Assembly: GCF_027579695.1 (NCBI RefSeq)
Contig: NC_083571.1
Location: forward strand, 72,177,279-72,241,278
Origin: Neoarius graeffei
Lineage: Eukaryota > Chordata > Actinopteri > Siluriformes > Ariidae
Length of the DNA stretch: 64,000 bases
Direction: 5' to 3'
Below the pieces are notes generated by a model. It was given only the letters and a program-made list of their open reading frames with translations, did not search any database and was not told the origin of the DNA. Of this stretch, positions 1 to 12,625 are shown in pieces. Position 1 is the first letter of the stretch, and every line of letters begins with the position of its first letter. The position numbers and the translations under genes were made by a program.

Positions 1-3000
1 GCTCTCTCTCGCGCGCACGCTCTCACGCTCTCTCTCTCGCGCGCACGCTCTCACGCTCTCTCTCTCTCGTGCGCACGCACTCACGCTCTCTCTCTCTCGC
101 GCGCGAACGCACTCACGCTCTCTCTCGCGCGCACACGCACTCACGCTCTCTCTCGCGCGCGCACGCACTCACGCTCTCTCTCGCGCGCGCACGCACTCAC
201 GCTCTGTCTCGCGCGCACGCACTCGCTCTCTCTCTCGCGCGCACGCACTCACGCTCTCTCTCGAGCGCGCACGCACTCACGCTCTCTCTCGCGCGCGCAC
301 GCACTCACGCTCTCTCTCGCGCGCGCACGCACTCACGCTCTCTCTCGCGCGCACGCACTCGCTATCTCTCGCGCACGCACGCACTCACGCTCTCTCTCGA
401 GCGCGCACGCACTCACGCTCTCTCTCGAGTGCGCACGCACTCTCGCTCTCTCTCGCGCGCACGCACTCATGCTCTCTCGCGCGCGCACGCACTCACACTC
501 TCTCTCTCGCGCGCACGCACTCACGCTCTCTCTCTCGCGTGCACGCACTCACGCTCGCTGTCGCGCGCACGCACTCACGCTCTCTCTCGCGCGCACGCAC
601 TCACGCTCTCTCGCGCGCGCACGCACTCACGCTCTCTCTCGCGCGCGCACGCACTCACGCTCTCTCTCGCGCGCGCACGCACTCATGCTCTCTCGCGCGC
701 GCACGCACTCACGCTCTCTCTCTCGCGCGCACGCACGCTCTCTCTCTCGCGCCCACGCACTCACGCTCTCTCTCACGCGCACGCACTCACGCTGTCTCTC
801 GAGCGCGCACGCACTCACGCTGTCTCTCGAGCGCGCACGCACTCACGCTCTCTCTCGAGCGCGTACGCACTCACGCTCTCTCTCGCTCGCTCACGCACGC
901 TCTCTCTCGCTCGCACTCACGCTCTCTCTCGCGCGCACGCTCTCACGCTCTCTCTCTCGCGCACGCACGCACTCACGCTCTCTCTCTCTCGTGCGCACGC
1001 ACTCACGCTCTCTCTCTCGCGCGCGCACACGCACTCACGCTCTCTCTTGCGCGCGCACGCACTCACGCTCTCTCGCGCGCGCACGCACTCACGCTCTCTC
1101 TCGCGCGCACGCACTCGCTTTCTCTCGAGCGCGCACGCACTCACGCTCTCTCTCTCGCGCACGCACTCACGCTCTCTCTCGCGCGCACGCACTCACGCTC
1201 TCTCTCGCACGCACGCACTCACGCTCTCTCTTTCGCGCGCACGCACGCTCTCTCTCTCGCGCCCACGCACTCACGCTCTCTCTCACGCGCACGCACTCAC
1301 GCTGTCTCTCGAGCGCGCACGCACTCACGCTCTCTCTCGAGCGTGCACGCACTCACGCTCTCTCTCGAGCGCGCACGCACTCACGCTCTCTCTCGCGCGC
1401 GCACGCACTCACGCTCTCTCTCTCGAGCGCACGCACTCACGCTCTCTCTCTCGCGCACGCACTCACGCTCTCTCTCATGCGCGCACGCACTCACGCTCTC
1501 TCTCTCGCGCGCACGCACTCACGCTGTCTCTCACGAGCGCACGCACTCACGCTCTCTCTATCGCGCGCACGCACTCGCTCTCTCTCTCTCTCGCGCATAC
1601 ACACTCACGCTCTCTCTCGCACTCACGCTCTCTCTCGCGCGCGCACGCACTCACGCTCTCTCTCGCTCGCTCACGCACGCTCTCTCTCGCTCGCACTCAT
1701 GCTCTCTCTCGCACGCACGCTCTCTCTCGTGCGCGCACGCACTCACACTCTCTCTCGCGCGCGCACGCACTCACGCTCTCTCTCGCGCGCGCACGCACTC
1801 ACGCTCTCTCGCACGCGCACGCACTCACGCTCTCTCTCGCGCGCGCACGCACTCACGCACGCTCTCTCTCGAGCGCGCACGCACTCACGCTCTCTCTCGC
1901 GCGCGTACGCACTCACGCTCTCTCTCGCTCGCTCACGCATGCTCTCTCTCGCTCGCACTCACGCTCTCTCTCGCGCGCACGCTCTCTCTCGCGCGCACGC
2001 TCTCACGCTCTCTCTCGCGCGCGCACGCTCTCACGCTCTCTCTCTCTCGTGCGCACGCACTCACGCTCTCTCTCTCTCTCGCGCGCACGCACTCACGCTC
2101 TCTCTCGCGCGCACACGCACTCACGCTCTCTCTCGCGCGCGCACGCACTCACGCTCTCTCTCGCGCGCGCACGCACTCACGCTCTCTCTCGCGCGCGCAC
2201 GCACTCACGCTCTCTCTCGCGCGCACGCACTCGCTCTCTCTCGCGCGCGCACGCACTCACGCTCTCTCTCGAGCGCGCACGCACTCACGCTCTCTCTCGA
2301 GCGCGCACGCACTCACGCTCTCTCTCGAGCGCGCACGCACTCTCGCTCTCTCTCGAGCGCGCACGCACGCATGCTCTCTCTCGAGCGCGCACACACTCAC
2401 GCTCTCTCTCGCGCGCATGCACTCACGCTCTCTCTCGCACGCACGCACTCACGCTCTCTCTCGCTCGCACGCACTCACGCTCTCTCTCGCTCGCACGCAC
2501 ACACGCTCTCTCTCGCGCGCACGCACTCACGCTCTCTCTCGCGCGCACGCACTCACGCTCTCTCTCGCGCGCACGCACTCACGCTCTCTCTCTCGCGCGC
2601 ATGCACTCACGCTCTCTCTCTCGCGCGCACGCACTCACGCTCTCTCTCTCGCAAGCACGCACTCACGCTCTCTCGCGCGCGCACGCACTCACGCTCTCTC
2701 TCTCGCGCGCACGCACGCTCTCTCTCTCGCGCCCACGCACTCACGCTCTCTCTCACGCGCACGCACTCACGCTGTCTCTCGAGCGCGCACGCACTCACGC
2801 TCTCTCTCGAGCGCGCACGCACTCACGCTCTCTCTCGAGCGCGCACGCACTCACGCTCTCTCGCGCGCACGCACGCTCTCTCTCGCGCACACACACGCTC
2901 TCGCACGCACTCATGCTCTCTCTAGCTCGCTCATGCACGCTCTCACTCGCTCATGCTCGCTCTCTCTCGCTCGCAATCACGCTCTCTCTCGCACGTGGAG

Positions 3001-4899
3001 TAACGCTCTCTCTCTCTCGCGCGCGCACGCACTCACGCTCTCTCTCTCGCGCGCACATGCACTCACGCTCTCTCTCTCTCTCGCGCGCACGCACTCACAC
3101 TCTGTCTCGCGTGAGCACGCACTCACGCTCTCTCACACAAGCACGCACTCACGCTCTCTCACACAAGCACGCACTCACGCTCTCTCACACAAGCACGCAC
3201 TCACGCTCTCTCTCGCATGCACGCACGCTCTCTCTCGCACGCGCACGCACTCACGCTCTCTCTCGCGCGCGCACGCACTCACGCTCTCTCTCGCGCACGC
3301 ACTCACGCTCTCTCTCGCGCGCGCACGCACTCACGCTCTCTCTCGCGCGCGCACGCACTCATGCTCTCACGCGCGCACGCACTCACGCTCTCACACGCAC
3401 TCACGCTCTCTCTCGCGCGCGCGCACTCACGCTCTCTCGAGCAAGCACGCACTCACGCTGTCTCTCGCGCAAGCACGCACTCACGCTCTCTCTCGCAAGC
3501 ACGCAATCACGCTCTCTCTCGTGCACACACGCACTCACGCTCTCTCTCGCAAGCACGCACTCATGCTCTCTCGAGCAAGCACGCACTCACGCTGTTTCTC
3601 GCGCAAGCACGCACTCACGCTCTCTCTCGCAAGCACGCACTCACGCTCTCTCTCGCAAGCACGCACTCACGCTCTCTCTCGCAAGCACGCACTCACGCTC
3701 TCTCGCGCAAGCATGCACTCACGCTCTCTCGCGCAAGCACGCACTCACGCTCTCTCTCGCTAAAGCACGCACTCACGCTCTCTCTCGCAAGCATGCACTC
3801 ACGCTTTCTCTCGCAAGCACGCACTCACGCTCTGTCTCGCGCGAGCACGCACTCACTCTCTCGCATGCGCACGCACTCACGCTCTCTCTCGTGCGCGCAC
3901 GCACTCATGCTCTCTCACACAAGCATGCACTCACGCTGTCTCACACAAGCACGCACTCACGCTCTCTCTCGCATGCACGCATGCTCTCACTCACGCACAC
4001 ACACTCACGCTCTCGCACGCACTCATGCTCTCTCTAGCTCGCTCATGCACGCTCTCGCTCGCGCACGCACTCACGCACGCTCTCTCTCGCTCACACTCAT
4101 GCTCTCTCTCGCTCGCGCACGCACTCGCTCTCTCTCGCGCACGCACTCACGGTCTCTCTCTCGCGCGCGCACGCACTCACGCTCTCTTGCGCGCGCAGGC
4201 ACACTCTCTCATGCAAGCACACACTCGCTCTCTCTCGCGCAAGCATGCACTCACGCTCTCTTGCGCAAGCAAACACTCATGCTCTCTCTCGCGCAAGCAT
4301 GCACTCACGCTCTCTCGTGCGCACGCACGCACTCACGCTCTCTCACACAAGCACGCACTCACGCTCTCTCTCGCATGCACGCACGCTCTCTCTCGCGCAC
4401 ACACTCACGCTCTCGCACACACTCATGCTCTCTCTAGCTCGCTCATACACGCTCTCGCTCGTGTACGCACGCTCTCATGCATGCTCTCTCTCGCTCGCAC
4501 TCATGCTCTCTCTCGCTCACACTCTCTCGCTCACACTCACGCTCTCTCTCTCGCTCACACTCACGCTCTCTCTCGCTCGCACATGTACTCACGCTCTCTC
4601 TCGCGCACTCACACTCTCTCGCGCACACACGCTCTCTCTCTCGCGCACGCACCCACGCTCTGTCTCGCACAAGCACGCACGCTCTCTCTTGCGCAAGCAC
4701 GCACTCACGATCTCTCTCGCGCAAGCACGCACTCACGATCTCTCACACAAGCACACACTCGCTCTCTCTCGTGCAAGCATGCACTCACGCTCTCTCTTGC
4801 AAGCACGCACTCATGCTCTGTCTCGCGCAAGCACGCACTCGCGCTCTCTCGTGCGCGCGCACGCACTCACGCTCTCTCACACAAGCATGCACTCACGCT

Positions 4900-6640
4900 C
4901 TCTCTCTCACACGCACGCACTCTTGCATGAACGCAAGCTCTCGCGCACACACTCACGCTCTATCGCATGCACTCAAGCTCTCTCTAGCTCGCTCATGCAC
5001 GCTCTCGCTCGCTCACGCATGCTCTCGCGCACGCACGCTCTCACGCACGGTCTCTCTCGCTCGCACTCACGCTCTCTCTCGCTCGCACTCACGCTCTCTC
5101 TCGGTCACACTCACGCTCTCTCTCGCGCGCGCACGCACTCACACTCTCTCTCTCGCACGCGCTCACGCTCTCTCTCTCGCACGCGCTCACGCTCTCTCTC
5201 TCGCACGCACTCATGCTCTCTCTCACGCGTGCACGCACTCACGCTCTCTCTTGCGTGCGTACGCACTCACGCTCTCTCTCACGCGCATGCACTCACGCTC
5301 TCTCTCTCACACGCGCACGCACTCATGCTCTCTCTCACGCGCGCACGCACGCACTCATGCTCTCTCTCTCGCGTGCACGCACTCACGCTCTCTCTCGCAT
5401 GCGCACGCACTCACGCTCTCTCTCACGCGCACGCACTCACACTCTCTCGCACGCGCACACACTCATGCTCTCTCTCTCGCACGCGCACGCACTCATGCTC
5501 TCTCTCGCGCGCGCACGCACTCACGCTCTCTATTGCGTGCGTACGCACTCACGCTCTCTCTCATGCGCACGCACTCACACTCTCTCTCACACGTGCACGC
5601 ACTCACGCTCTCTCTCGCGCACGCACGCACACACTCACGCTCTCTCTCGCGCACGCACAGACTCACGCTCTCTCTCGTGCACGCACGCACTCATGCTCTC
5701 TCTCTCGTGCGTACGCACGCACTCACGCTCTCTCACACAAGCATGCACTCGCTCTCTCTCTCACACGCACACACTCTTGCATGAACGCAAGCTCTCGCGC
5801 ACACACTCACGCTCTATTGCACGCACTCAAGCTCTCTCTCGCTTGCTCACGCATGCTCTCACGCACGCACGCTCTCACGCACGGTCTCTCTCGCTCGCAC
5901 TCACGCTCTCTCTCGCTCACACTCACGCTCTCTCTCGCGCACGCACGCACTCACACTCTCTCTCGCTCACACTCACGCTCTCTCTCGCGCGCGCACGCAC
6001 TCACGCTCTCTCTCTCGCACGCACTCACGCTCTCTCTCGCGTGCGCACACGCACTCGCTCTCTCTCGCGCGTGCACGCACTCACGCTCTCTCTCTCGCAT
6101 GCGCTCACGCTCTCTCTCTCGCACGCGCACGCACTCACGCTCTCTCACGCGCGCACGCACTCACGCTCTCTCTTGCGTGCGTACGCACTCACGCTCTCTC
6201 TCACGCGCACGCACTCACGCTCTCTCGCACGCGCACGCACTCATGCTCTCTCTCACGTGCGCACGCACGCACTCATGCTCTCTCTCTCGCACGCACGCAC
6301 TCACGCTCTCTCTCGCGTGCGCACGCACTCACGCTCTCTCTCACGCGCACGCACTCACACTCTCTCTCTCGCACGCGCACACACTCATGCTCTCTCTCTC
6401 GCACGCACTCATGCTCTCTCTCGCACGCGCACGCACTCACGCTCTCTCTTGCGTGCGTACGCACTCACGCTCTCTCTCATGCGCACGCACTCACACTCTC
6501 TCTCGCACGCGCACGCACTCACGCTCTCTCTCGCGCACGCACGCACACACTCACGCTCTCTCTCGCGCACGCACGGACTCACGCTCTCTCTCGTGCACGC
6601 ACGCACTCATGCTCTCTCTCTCGTGCACGCACGCACTCAC
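4900..6640. repeat. Higher-order repeat inside the minisatellite (0.85-0.92 kb period)
   Basis: A distinctive stretch starting TCTTGCATGAACGCAAGC recurs at 4921 and 5775. A second marker, TTGCGTGCGTACGC, recurs at 5251 and 6173 and again at 5533 and 6449. The offsets are 854, 922 and 916 bases. Blocks of dozens of units were therefore duplicated together after the units had diverged. Small indels explain the varying period. Confidence 0.8.
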
Positions 6641-7556
6641 GCTCTCTCTCTCGCACGCACGCATGCTCTCTCGCACGCGCGCACTCACGCGCTCTCTCGC
6701 ATGCACTCACGCTCTCTCGCTCGCACGCACGCACTCGCTCTATCACTCGCACGCACTCACGCTCTTTCTCTTTCTTGCACGCACGCTCTCTCTCTCTCGC
6801 ACACACGCACGCTCTCTCTCTCATGCACACACGCACGCTCTCTCGCTCGCACATACTCACGCTCTCTCTCTCTCTCTCACTCACACGCACTCACTCTCAC
6901 ACACTCTCGCGCACGCACGCGCCCTCTCTCGCGCGCACGCACACACTCGCCCTCTCTCGCGCGCACGCACTCGCCCTCTCTCGCGCGCACGCACGCACTC
7001 ACGCTCGCGCACGCACGCACACGCTCGCGCACGCTCGCACGCACGCACACGCATGCACTCACGCTCGCATGCACGCACTTGCTCTCTCTCGCGCACGCAC
7101 ACACTCACGCACAAGCACGCACTCGAGCAAGCATGCACTCATGCTCTCTCTCACGCAAGCATGCACTCACGCTCTCTCTCGCGCACGCACTCTCTCGTGC
7201 ACGCACGCATGCACTCACGCTCACCCTCACGCACGCACGCACTCACGCACGCACTCACGCTCTCTCTCGCGCACGCACGCACTCACGCTCACTCTCACGC
7301 ATGCACACACTCACGCACGCAGTCACGCTCACTCTCGCGCACGCACGCAGTTACGCTCACTCTCGCGCACGCACGCAGTCATGCTCACTCTCGCGCACGC
7401 ACGCAGTCATGCTCACTCTCGCGCACGCACGCAGTCACGCTCACTCTCGTGCACGCACATACTCACACGCAAGCACGCACTCACGCTTTCTCTAGCGCAC
7501 GCACACCCTCTCTCACGCACGCACTCACTCTCGCGCACGCACGCACTCACGCACGC

Positions 7557-8520
7557 ACTCACGCTCTCTCTCGCATATGCACGTTCTCTCTCGCGCACGC
7601 ACGCACTCACGCTCTCTCTCGCGCATGCACGCACTCACGTTCTCTCTCGCGCACGCACGCACTCACGCTCTCTCTCGCGCACGCACGCACTCACGCTCTC
7701 TCGCACGCACGCACTTGTGCTCACGCTCTCTCCCGCGCATACACGCACACACTCACGCTCTCTCTGGCACGCATGCACTCACGCTCTCTCTGGCACGCAC
7801 GCACTCACACTCTCTCTGGCACGCACGCACTCACACTCTCTCTGGCACGCACGCACTCACACTCTCTCTGGCATGCACGCACTCATGCTCTCTCTGGCAC
7901 GCACGCACTCACGCTCACGCTCTCTCTCACGCACTCACGCTCTCTCTCTCGCACGCACTCATGCGCGCTCTCTCATGCGCATGCACGCACTCGCGCTCTC
8001 TCGCGCGCACGCACGCACTCGCGCGCGCACGCTCTCTCTCCTGCACGCACTCGCGCTCTCTCTCGCGCAAGCACGCACTCACGCTCTCTCTCGCGCAAGC
8101 ACGCACTCATGCCCACTCTCGCGCATGCATGCACTCACGCACGCACTCACGCTCTCTCTCGCGTATGCACGTTCTCTCTCGCGCATGCACACGCACTCAC
8201 GCTCACTCTCGCGCACGCACGCACTCACGCTCTCTCGCGCATGCACGCACTCACGTTCTCTCTCGTGCACGCACGCACTCACGCTCTCTCTCGCAGATGC
8301 ACGCACTCACGCTCTCTCGCACGCACGCACTTGCGCTCACGCTCTCTCTCGCGCACGCATGCACGCACTCACGCTCTCTCTTGCGCATGCACGCATGCAA
8401 TCATGCTCTCTCTGGCACGCATGCACTCACGCTCTCTCTGGCACGCATGCACTCACGCTATCTCTGGCACGCACGCACTCACGCTCTCTCTGGCACGCAC
8501 GCTCTCTCTCCTGCACGCAC
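7557..8520. repeat. Second higher-order duplication with a homogeneous 26-bp subarray
   Basis: About six 26-bp units starting TCTGGCACGC are nearly identical at 7763-7910, and about four more lie at 8408-8500. Both blocks share flanks: an upstream GCACGTTCTCTCTCGC segment near 7580 and 8170, and a downstream CCTGCACGCA segment near 8040 and 8510. A block of roughly 0.5-0.6 kb was duplicated as a unit, and the TCTGGCACGC variant was amplified locally. Confidence 0.7.
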
Positions 8521-9451
8521 GCACTCGCGCTCTCTCTCGCGCATGCACGCACTCGTGCTCTCTCTCACGCACACACTCACGCGCGCTCTCTCGCGTGCAT
8601 GCACGCACTCGCGCTCTCTCACGCGCACGCATGCACTCGCTGTCTCTTGCGCACGCACGCTCTCACGCACTCACGCTCTCTCGCACGCACTCACGCTCTC
8701 TCTCACGCACTCACGCTCTCACACTCGCTCTCTCTCTCACACTCGCTCTCTCTCTCTCACGTGCTCTCTCTCTCGCGCTCTCTCACACTCGCGCTCTCTC
8801 ACACACTCCTGCGCGCTCTCTCACACTCGCGCGCTTTCAAGCAAGCACGCACTCACGCTCTCTGTCTAGCATGCATGCGCGCACGCACGCACTCGCGCTC
8901 TCTCTCACGCATGCACACGCTCTCTTGCTCATGCACGCACGCTCTCTCGCACGCATTCACGCTCTCTCGCACGCATTCACGCTCTCTTGCACGCACGCAC
9001 TCACGCTCTCTCGCACGCATGCACTCACGCTCTCTCTCATGCACTCACACTCGCTCTCTCTCTCTCACTCACTCTCTCTCACACTTGCGCGCTCTCTCTC
9101 TCACACTCGCGCGCTCTCTCTCTCACACTCGCGCACTCTCACACTCGCTCTCTCTCACACTCACTCTCTCTCACACACTCGCTCTCTCACTCGCTCTCAC
9201 ACTCGCTCTCTCACACTCGCTCGCGCTCGCTCTCACACTCGCTTGCTCTCACACTCGCGCTCTCTCTCTCACACTCGCTCGCGCTCTCTCTCTCACACAC
9301 TCGCACTCACACTCGCTCTCTCTCACACTCTCACTCTCTCACTCTCTCACACTCGCTCTCTCTCACACTCGCTCTCGCTCTCTCTCTCTCTCACACTCTC
9401 TCTCTCTCGCGCTCTCTCTCTCTCACACTCTCTCTCTCTCTCTCTCATTCT

Positions 9452-10155
9452 TAGAACATGTTATTAACGCCGTCGTTCAAACTAAAGTTTCCAAATCTGC
9501 CACGTTAATGAAATGGATGGAGCAAACGGTTTAAATATAGCCTAGGCGGCTTCATTAAATGATAAACAACCCTACGCATTTACTGTTGTGTTCTAAGCTG
9601 CACAATATTGCATGTTCAGATAAGAAATGAAAGGAGACTTTCAGTGTGACCTTACCATGCCGTTCCTCGCACTGTCTCCCACTGTCAACCGCCTGCATGC
9701 GCTTTCTGCACGGAGGCTCACTGAATGCATGACGTCACGGATTGATGCCCGCATTTACATAGAAAAACGTTATTTTATAAATCTATAATTTCATATATTA
9801 TTGTCAAATTGTAGAGAATATTGATGTTGGACCTAACTTATCTTTTACAAATATTAAAAAAACAAAAACAAAACAACAAAACAGTCCCTATGAAAAGGGC
9901 ACTTTGGACAGCAAACAGAAAAGGGGCAGGGGCTAGAGCACCTGTAGCACCGGTTCATTGCACGTGGGTGTCTAGCAGCTTCGAAAACTTAAGGCTGAAT
10001 GACGACGTCCACAGCATATTCTATCAAGACACACAGAATGTTCAGTTGCAATTGAAATTTAGTTTTGAATAAAGTTAACTTGTGTGAAAAATTTGTTCCA
10101 AGTGCCCTTTTTTGAATGTTGAGCGCCTGCCCCTCCAAAGGTCTTTACACGGCCC

Positions 10156-10157
<2 letters not shown>
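9452..10157. mobile_element. Rearranged non-autonomous hAT-like element in the array edge
   Basis: This is a relative of the 703-bp element at 11915-12617. In that copy the order is block X (starts CAGGGCCGTGC) then block Y (ends GCACGTGGGTG). Here Y (9452-9970) comes first and X follows inverted (9971-10157, ending CACGGCCCTG), so Y is inverted relative to X. CT repeats flank both sides, and I see no target-site duplication. An apparent 83-codon frame at 9821-10072 is not supported as a gene. Confidence 0.75.
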
Positions 10158-10193
<36 letters not shown>

Positions 10194-10207
10194 TTCTCTC
10201 TCTCTCC
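10158..10207. repeat. (CT)n tract, resumed minisatellite remnant
   Basis: A CGCTCTCTCT run follows directly after the hAT-like end and resembles the last units of the array before 9451. It is probably the other side of the same simple-sequence region, split by the insertion. Confidence 0.7.
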
Positions 10208-10210
10208 TCT

Positions 10211-11705
10211 GCACATCAGTCGGGTGTGAAAAATCAACATCACTGGGAGTCTAAGAGGTTAATAAACTGCCTACATTGAGCACTTTCACAAAATAGACAA
10301 ATGGTCCAGAAAAGGTTATTTGGTTACCAGAAGAAGCTACAGAACTCAAACAGGCGCGCGCACACACCTCTACAATGATATCAATCTTTAGGACAAAAAA
10401 AGTGAACGATCCCCCCATTCATCTCCAGACACTTTCTGGAAGCAATTTGTGTTTTTAAAAGCTGTTGATCAACACAATGTAAAACCATCTCTCTCATAAA
10501 ACAGTGCGCGCGATCGGACTTTAAGGTGTTTGTTATTAAACCCAACACTGTAAGAGACTCTTAATGACTGCGGCAGCTCCGGAACATTTCACTCACAGCC
10601 CACTGTGGCATTATAAACCCGGCTCAGAGAGGAGACTCCGGAACTCACCGACACCAACAACACTCTCTCTTTTAGAGGAGACGTGACTCAGAACAAAAAA
10701 ACACCGAAGAAAAGAAAAATTACTGTTACATTCATTATTTAATGCGCGCGCGCACACACACCTGTACACGATACTCACTCGGCGGATTCCACCTCCAGCT
10801 CCATGGCTGCGTAAAGCCGCAGAAACACGAGCTCACATTCTCCACCTGCGCTCGCGCTCATGTCCGCGCATCCCCGCCACGTGAACGCGCCCCGTACACG
10901 TGCTCTACAGTCAGGCGTGAAATCACGTCACTCCTCTCTGCTACGGTCTCAATGAGGAGGGGGGGGGGGAGATGACGCAAGAGGAAAACAAACACGCACA
11001 CACACGCCCACGTCACCTACGCGCGTGATAACCAACTGAAAAATATATATCAGAGCGAAATTAACCTTCAATGGAAACATGCTTTATGCACAGGACCGGA
11101 CATGTTACCGAAGAAAATTAAGTGAACAAGGGATGAAATTGTTCGTGTAAATCACCAAGCACTTTATTAGGAACACTCGTGTGTGGGGCAGACAGGTCAA
11201 GATGTTTATATCGAACAGAGAACTCGGAGCCCAGCCTCCATCCTGTGTGTACTGACTCAGAGTTCATTCCGCCCTAAAGAACACAGCAAACCCCAATTTG
11301 CTGGGCAGGCAGGCAGCGACTCCCTCAGTGTGGATTAGTAACACTCCATCAGCCAGTGTTTATTACAGTGGAGAGTAAAATCAGACATTCAGACTCAGTG
11401 GATTATTGACGGCAATAACAGGGACCGAGGTGTGGTCTGGTAGAAATCAGTGCAGTGTAATTTATCCTCAACGCATCCTGAATTTCAATGGCCTGGTTTC
11501 AGTTGTGCACTCTTGTGGTGCAAATAAATGCATACGGTGTGATTTTTTTTTTATCGCAGTTCTGCTGCTACCTAGTGGCCACCGGCTGCATTACACCATG
11601 GACACTAATCAACTTAAAAAAAACCCCACCTCGTTTATAATTCAGACAAAAAAATAGAAAATATTTTACTCACAGCTAAACTGCAAAGCTTTCAGTATAT
11701 AAGCT
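10211..11705. other. Gene-poor stretch with a CpG-rich, promoter-like first part
   Basis: Between 10500 and 11040 the sequence is rich in CpG and includes CACGTG, CACGTCAC and TGACGCAAG-type sites. The rest is unremarkable apart from AGCACTTTATTAGGAACAC near 11159, which resembles part of a common fish DNA transposon (compare 40599-41352). No complete coding region is visible apart from the possible first exon listed separately. Confidence 0.5.
10779..10804 (-). CDS. Possible first coding exon of a leftward gene
   Basis: On the minus strand an ATG in strong Kozak context (GCAGCCATGG) starts nine codons, read as MELEVESA plus a split codon. They run straight into a consensus donor, GTGAGTATCG, at 10778. 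The surroundings are CpG-rich, as expected near a vertebrate promoter. The rest of the gene would lie past the minisatellite and outside the window, so neither product nor splicing can be tested. I do not recognise the peptide. A chance match of Kozak and donor is a real alternative. Confidence 0.3.
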
Positions 11706-11914
11706 CATACCTGCCAACCTTGGAAAAAAAATTTTGAGTAGCAACTTATCGCGGCGGTGTGGCGCAGCACGGCGCGAGGTCAGGCACATTTGCTGATCAG
11801 TATTACAATGTATTACTAAGCACAGACTTCCCACTCACCACCATATCTAGTTATTCAACATACAAGTAGACTATGAAGAAAACAAGAACTCTTTTAATGA
11901 AAAGGTATGAATAT

Positions 11915-12617
11915 CAGGGCCGTGCAAAGACCTTTGGAGGGGCAGGGGCTCAACATTCAAAAAAGGGCACTTGGAACAAATTTTTCACAGAAGTTAAGTT
12001 TATTCAAAACTAAATTTCAATTGCAACTGAACATTCTGTGTGTCTTGATAGAATATGCTGTGGACGTCGTCATTCAGCCTTAAGTTTTCGAAGCTGCTAG
12101 AATATGTTATTAACGCCGTCGTTCAAACTAAAGTTTCCGAATCTGCCACGTTAATGAAATGGATGGAGCAAACGGTTTAAATATAGCCTAGGCGGCTTCA
12201 TTAAATGACAAACAACCCTACGCATTTACTGTTGTGTTCTAAGCTGCACAATATTGCATGTTCAGATAAGAAATGAAAGGAGACTTTCAGTGTGACCTCA
12301 CCATGCCGTTCCTCGCACTGTCTCCCACTGCCAACCGCCTGCATGCGCTTTCTGCACGGAGGCTCACTGAATGCATGACGTCACGGATTGATGCCCGCAT
12401 TTACATAGAAAAACGTTATTTTATAAATCTATAATTTCATATATTATTGTCAAATTGTAGAGAATATTGATGTTGGAGCTAACTTATCTTTTACAAATAT
12501 TAAAAAAAACAAAAACAAAACAACAAAACAGTCCCTATGAAAAGGGCACTTTGGACAGCAAACAGAGAAGGGGCAGGGGCTAGAGCACCTGTAGCACCGG
12601 TTCACTGCACGTGGGTG
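11915..12617. mobile_element. 703-bp non-autonomous hAT-like element with 8-bp TSD
   Basis: The ends are CAGGGCCGTGC and GCACGTGGGTG, imperfect inverted repeats. Perfect 8-bp duplications ATGAATAT flank it at 11907-11914 and 12618-12625, which is the hAT hallmark. It matches, in the opposite orientation, the outer parts of the longer element at 15134-19684 and lacks that element's coding segment, so it is an internally deleted derivative. Confidence 0.9.
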
Positions 12618-12625
12618 ATGAATAT

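Larger units (their letters stand above)
1..9451. repeat. 9.4-kb CpG-rich minisatellite array
   Basis: The whole segment is tandem units of about 24-28 bp. Each unit is a CT tract, a run of CG or CA dinucleotides, and the near-constant core ACGCACTCACG. Unit types change along the array: CGCGCGC-rich to about 3.1 kb, CAAGCACGC-rich from 3.1 to 4.9 kb, mixed to 6.9 kb, GCACGCACGC-rich to 8.6 kb, then short CT/CA units to 9.45 kb. The + strand almost lacks TA and TGA, so frames of more than 1000 codons stay open. They encode only Arg, Thr, His, Ser, Leu and Ala permutations in several frames at once, so they are not genes. Alternating purine-pyrimidine runs could form Z-DNA and CT tracts could form triplexes (inference). 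The left end lies outside the window. Confidence 0.95.

Noticed and set aside
7000-8600. CRISPR-like array
   Set aside because: The repeats are contiguous minisatellite units without unique spacers, in a eukaryotic context.
69-9534. Open frames of up to 1740 codons on both strands
   Set aside because: They come from tandem repeats lacking TA and TGA. All frames give permutations of the same few residues, and there is no start, domain or splice context.
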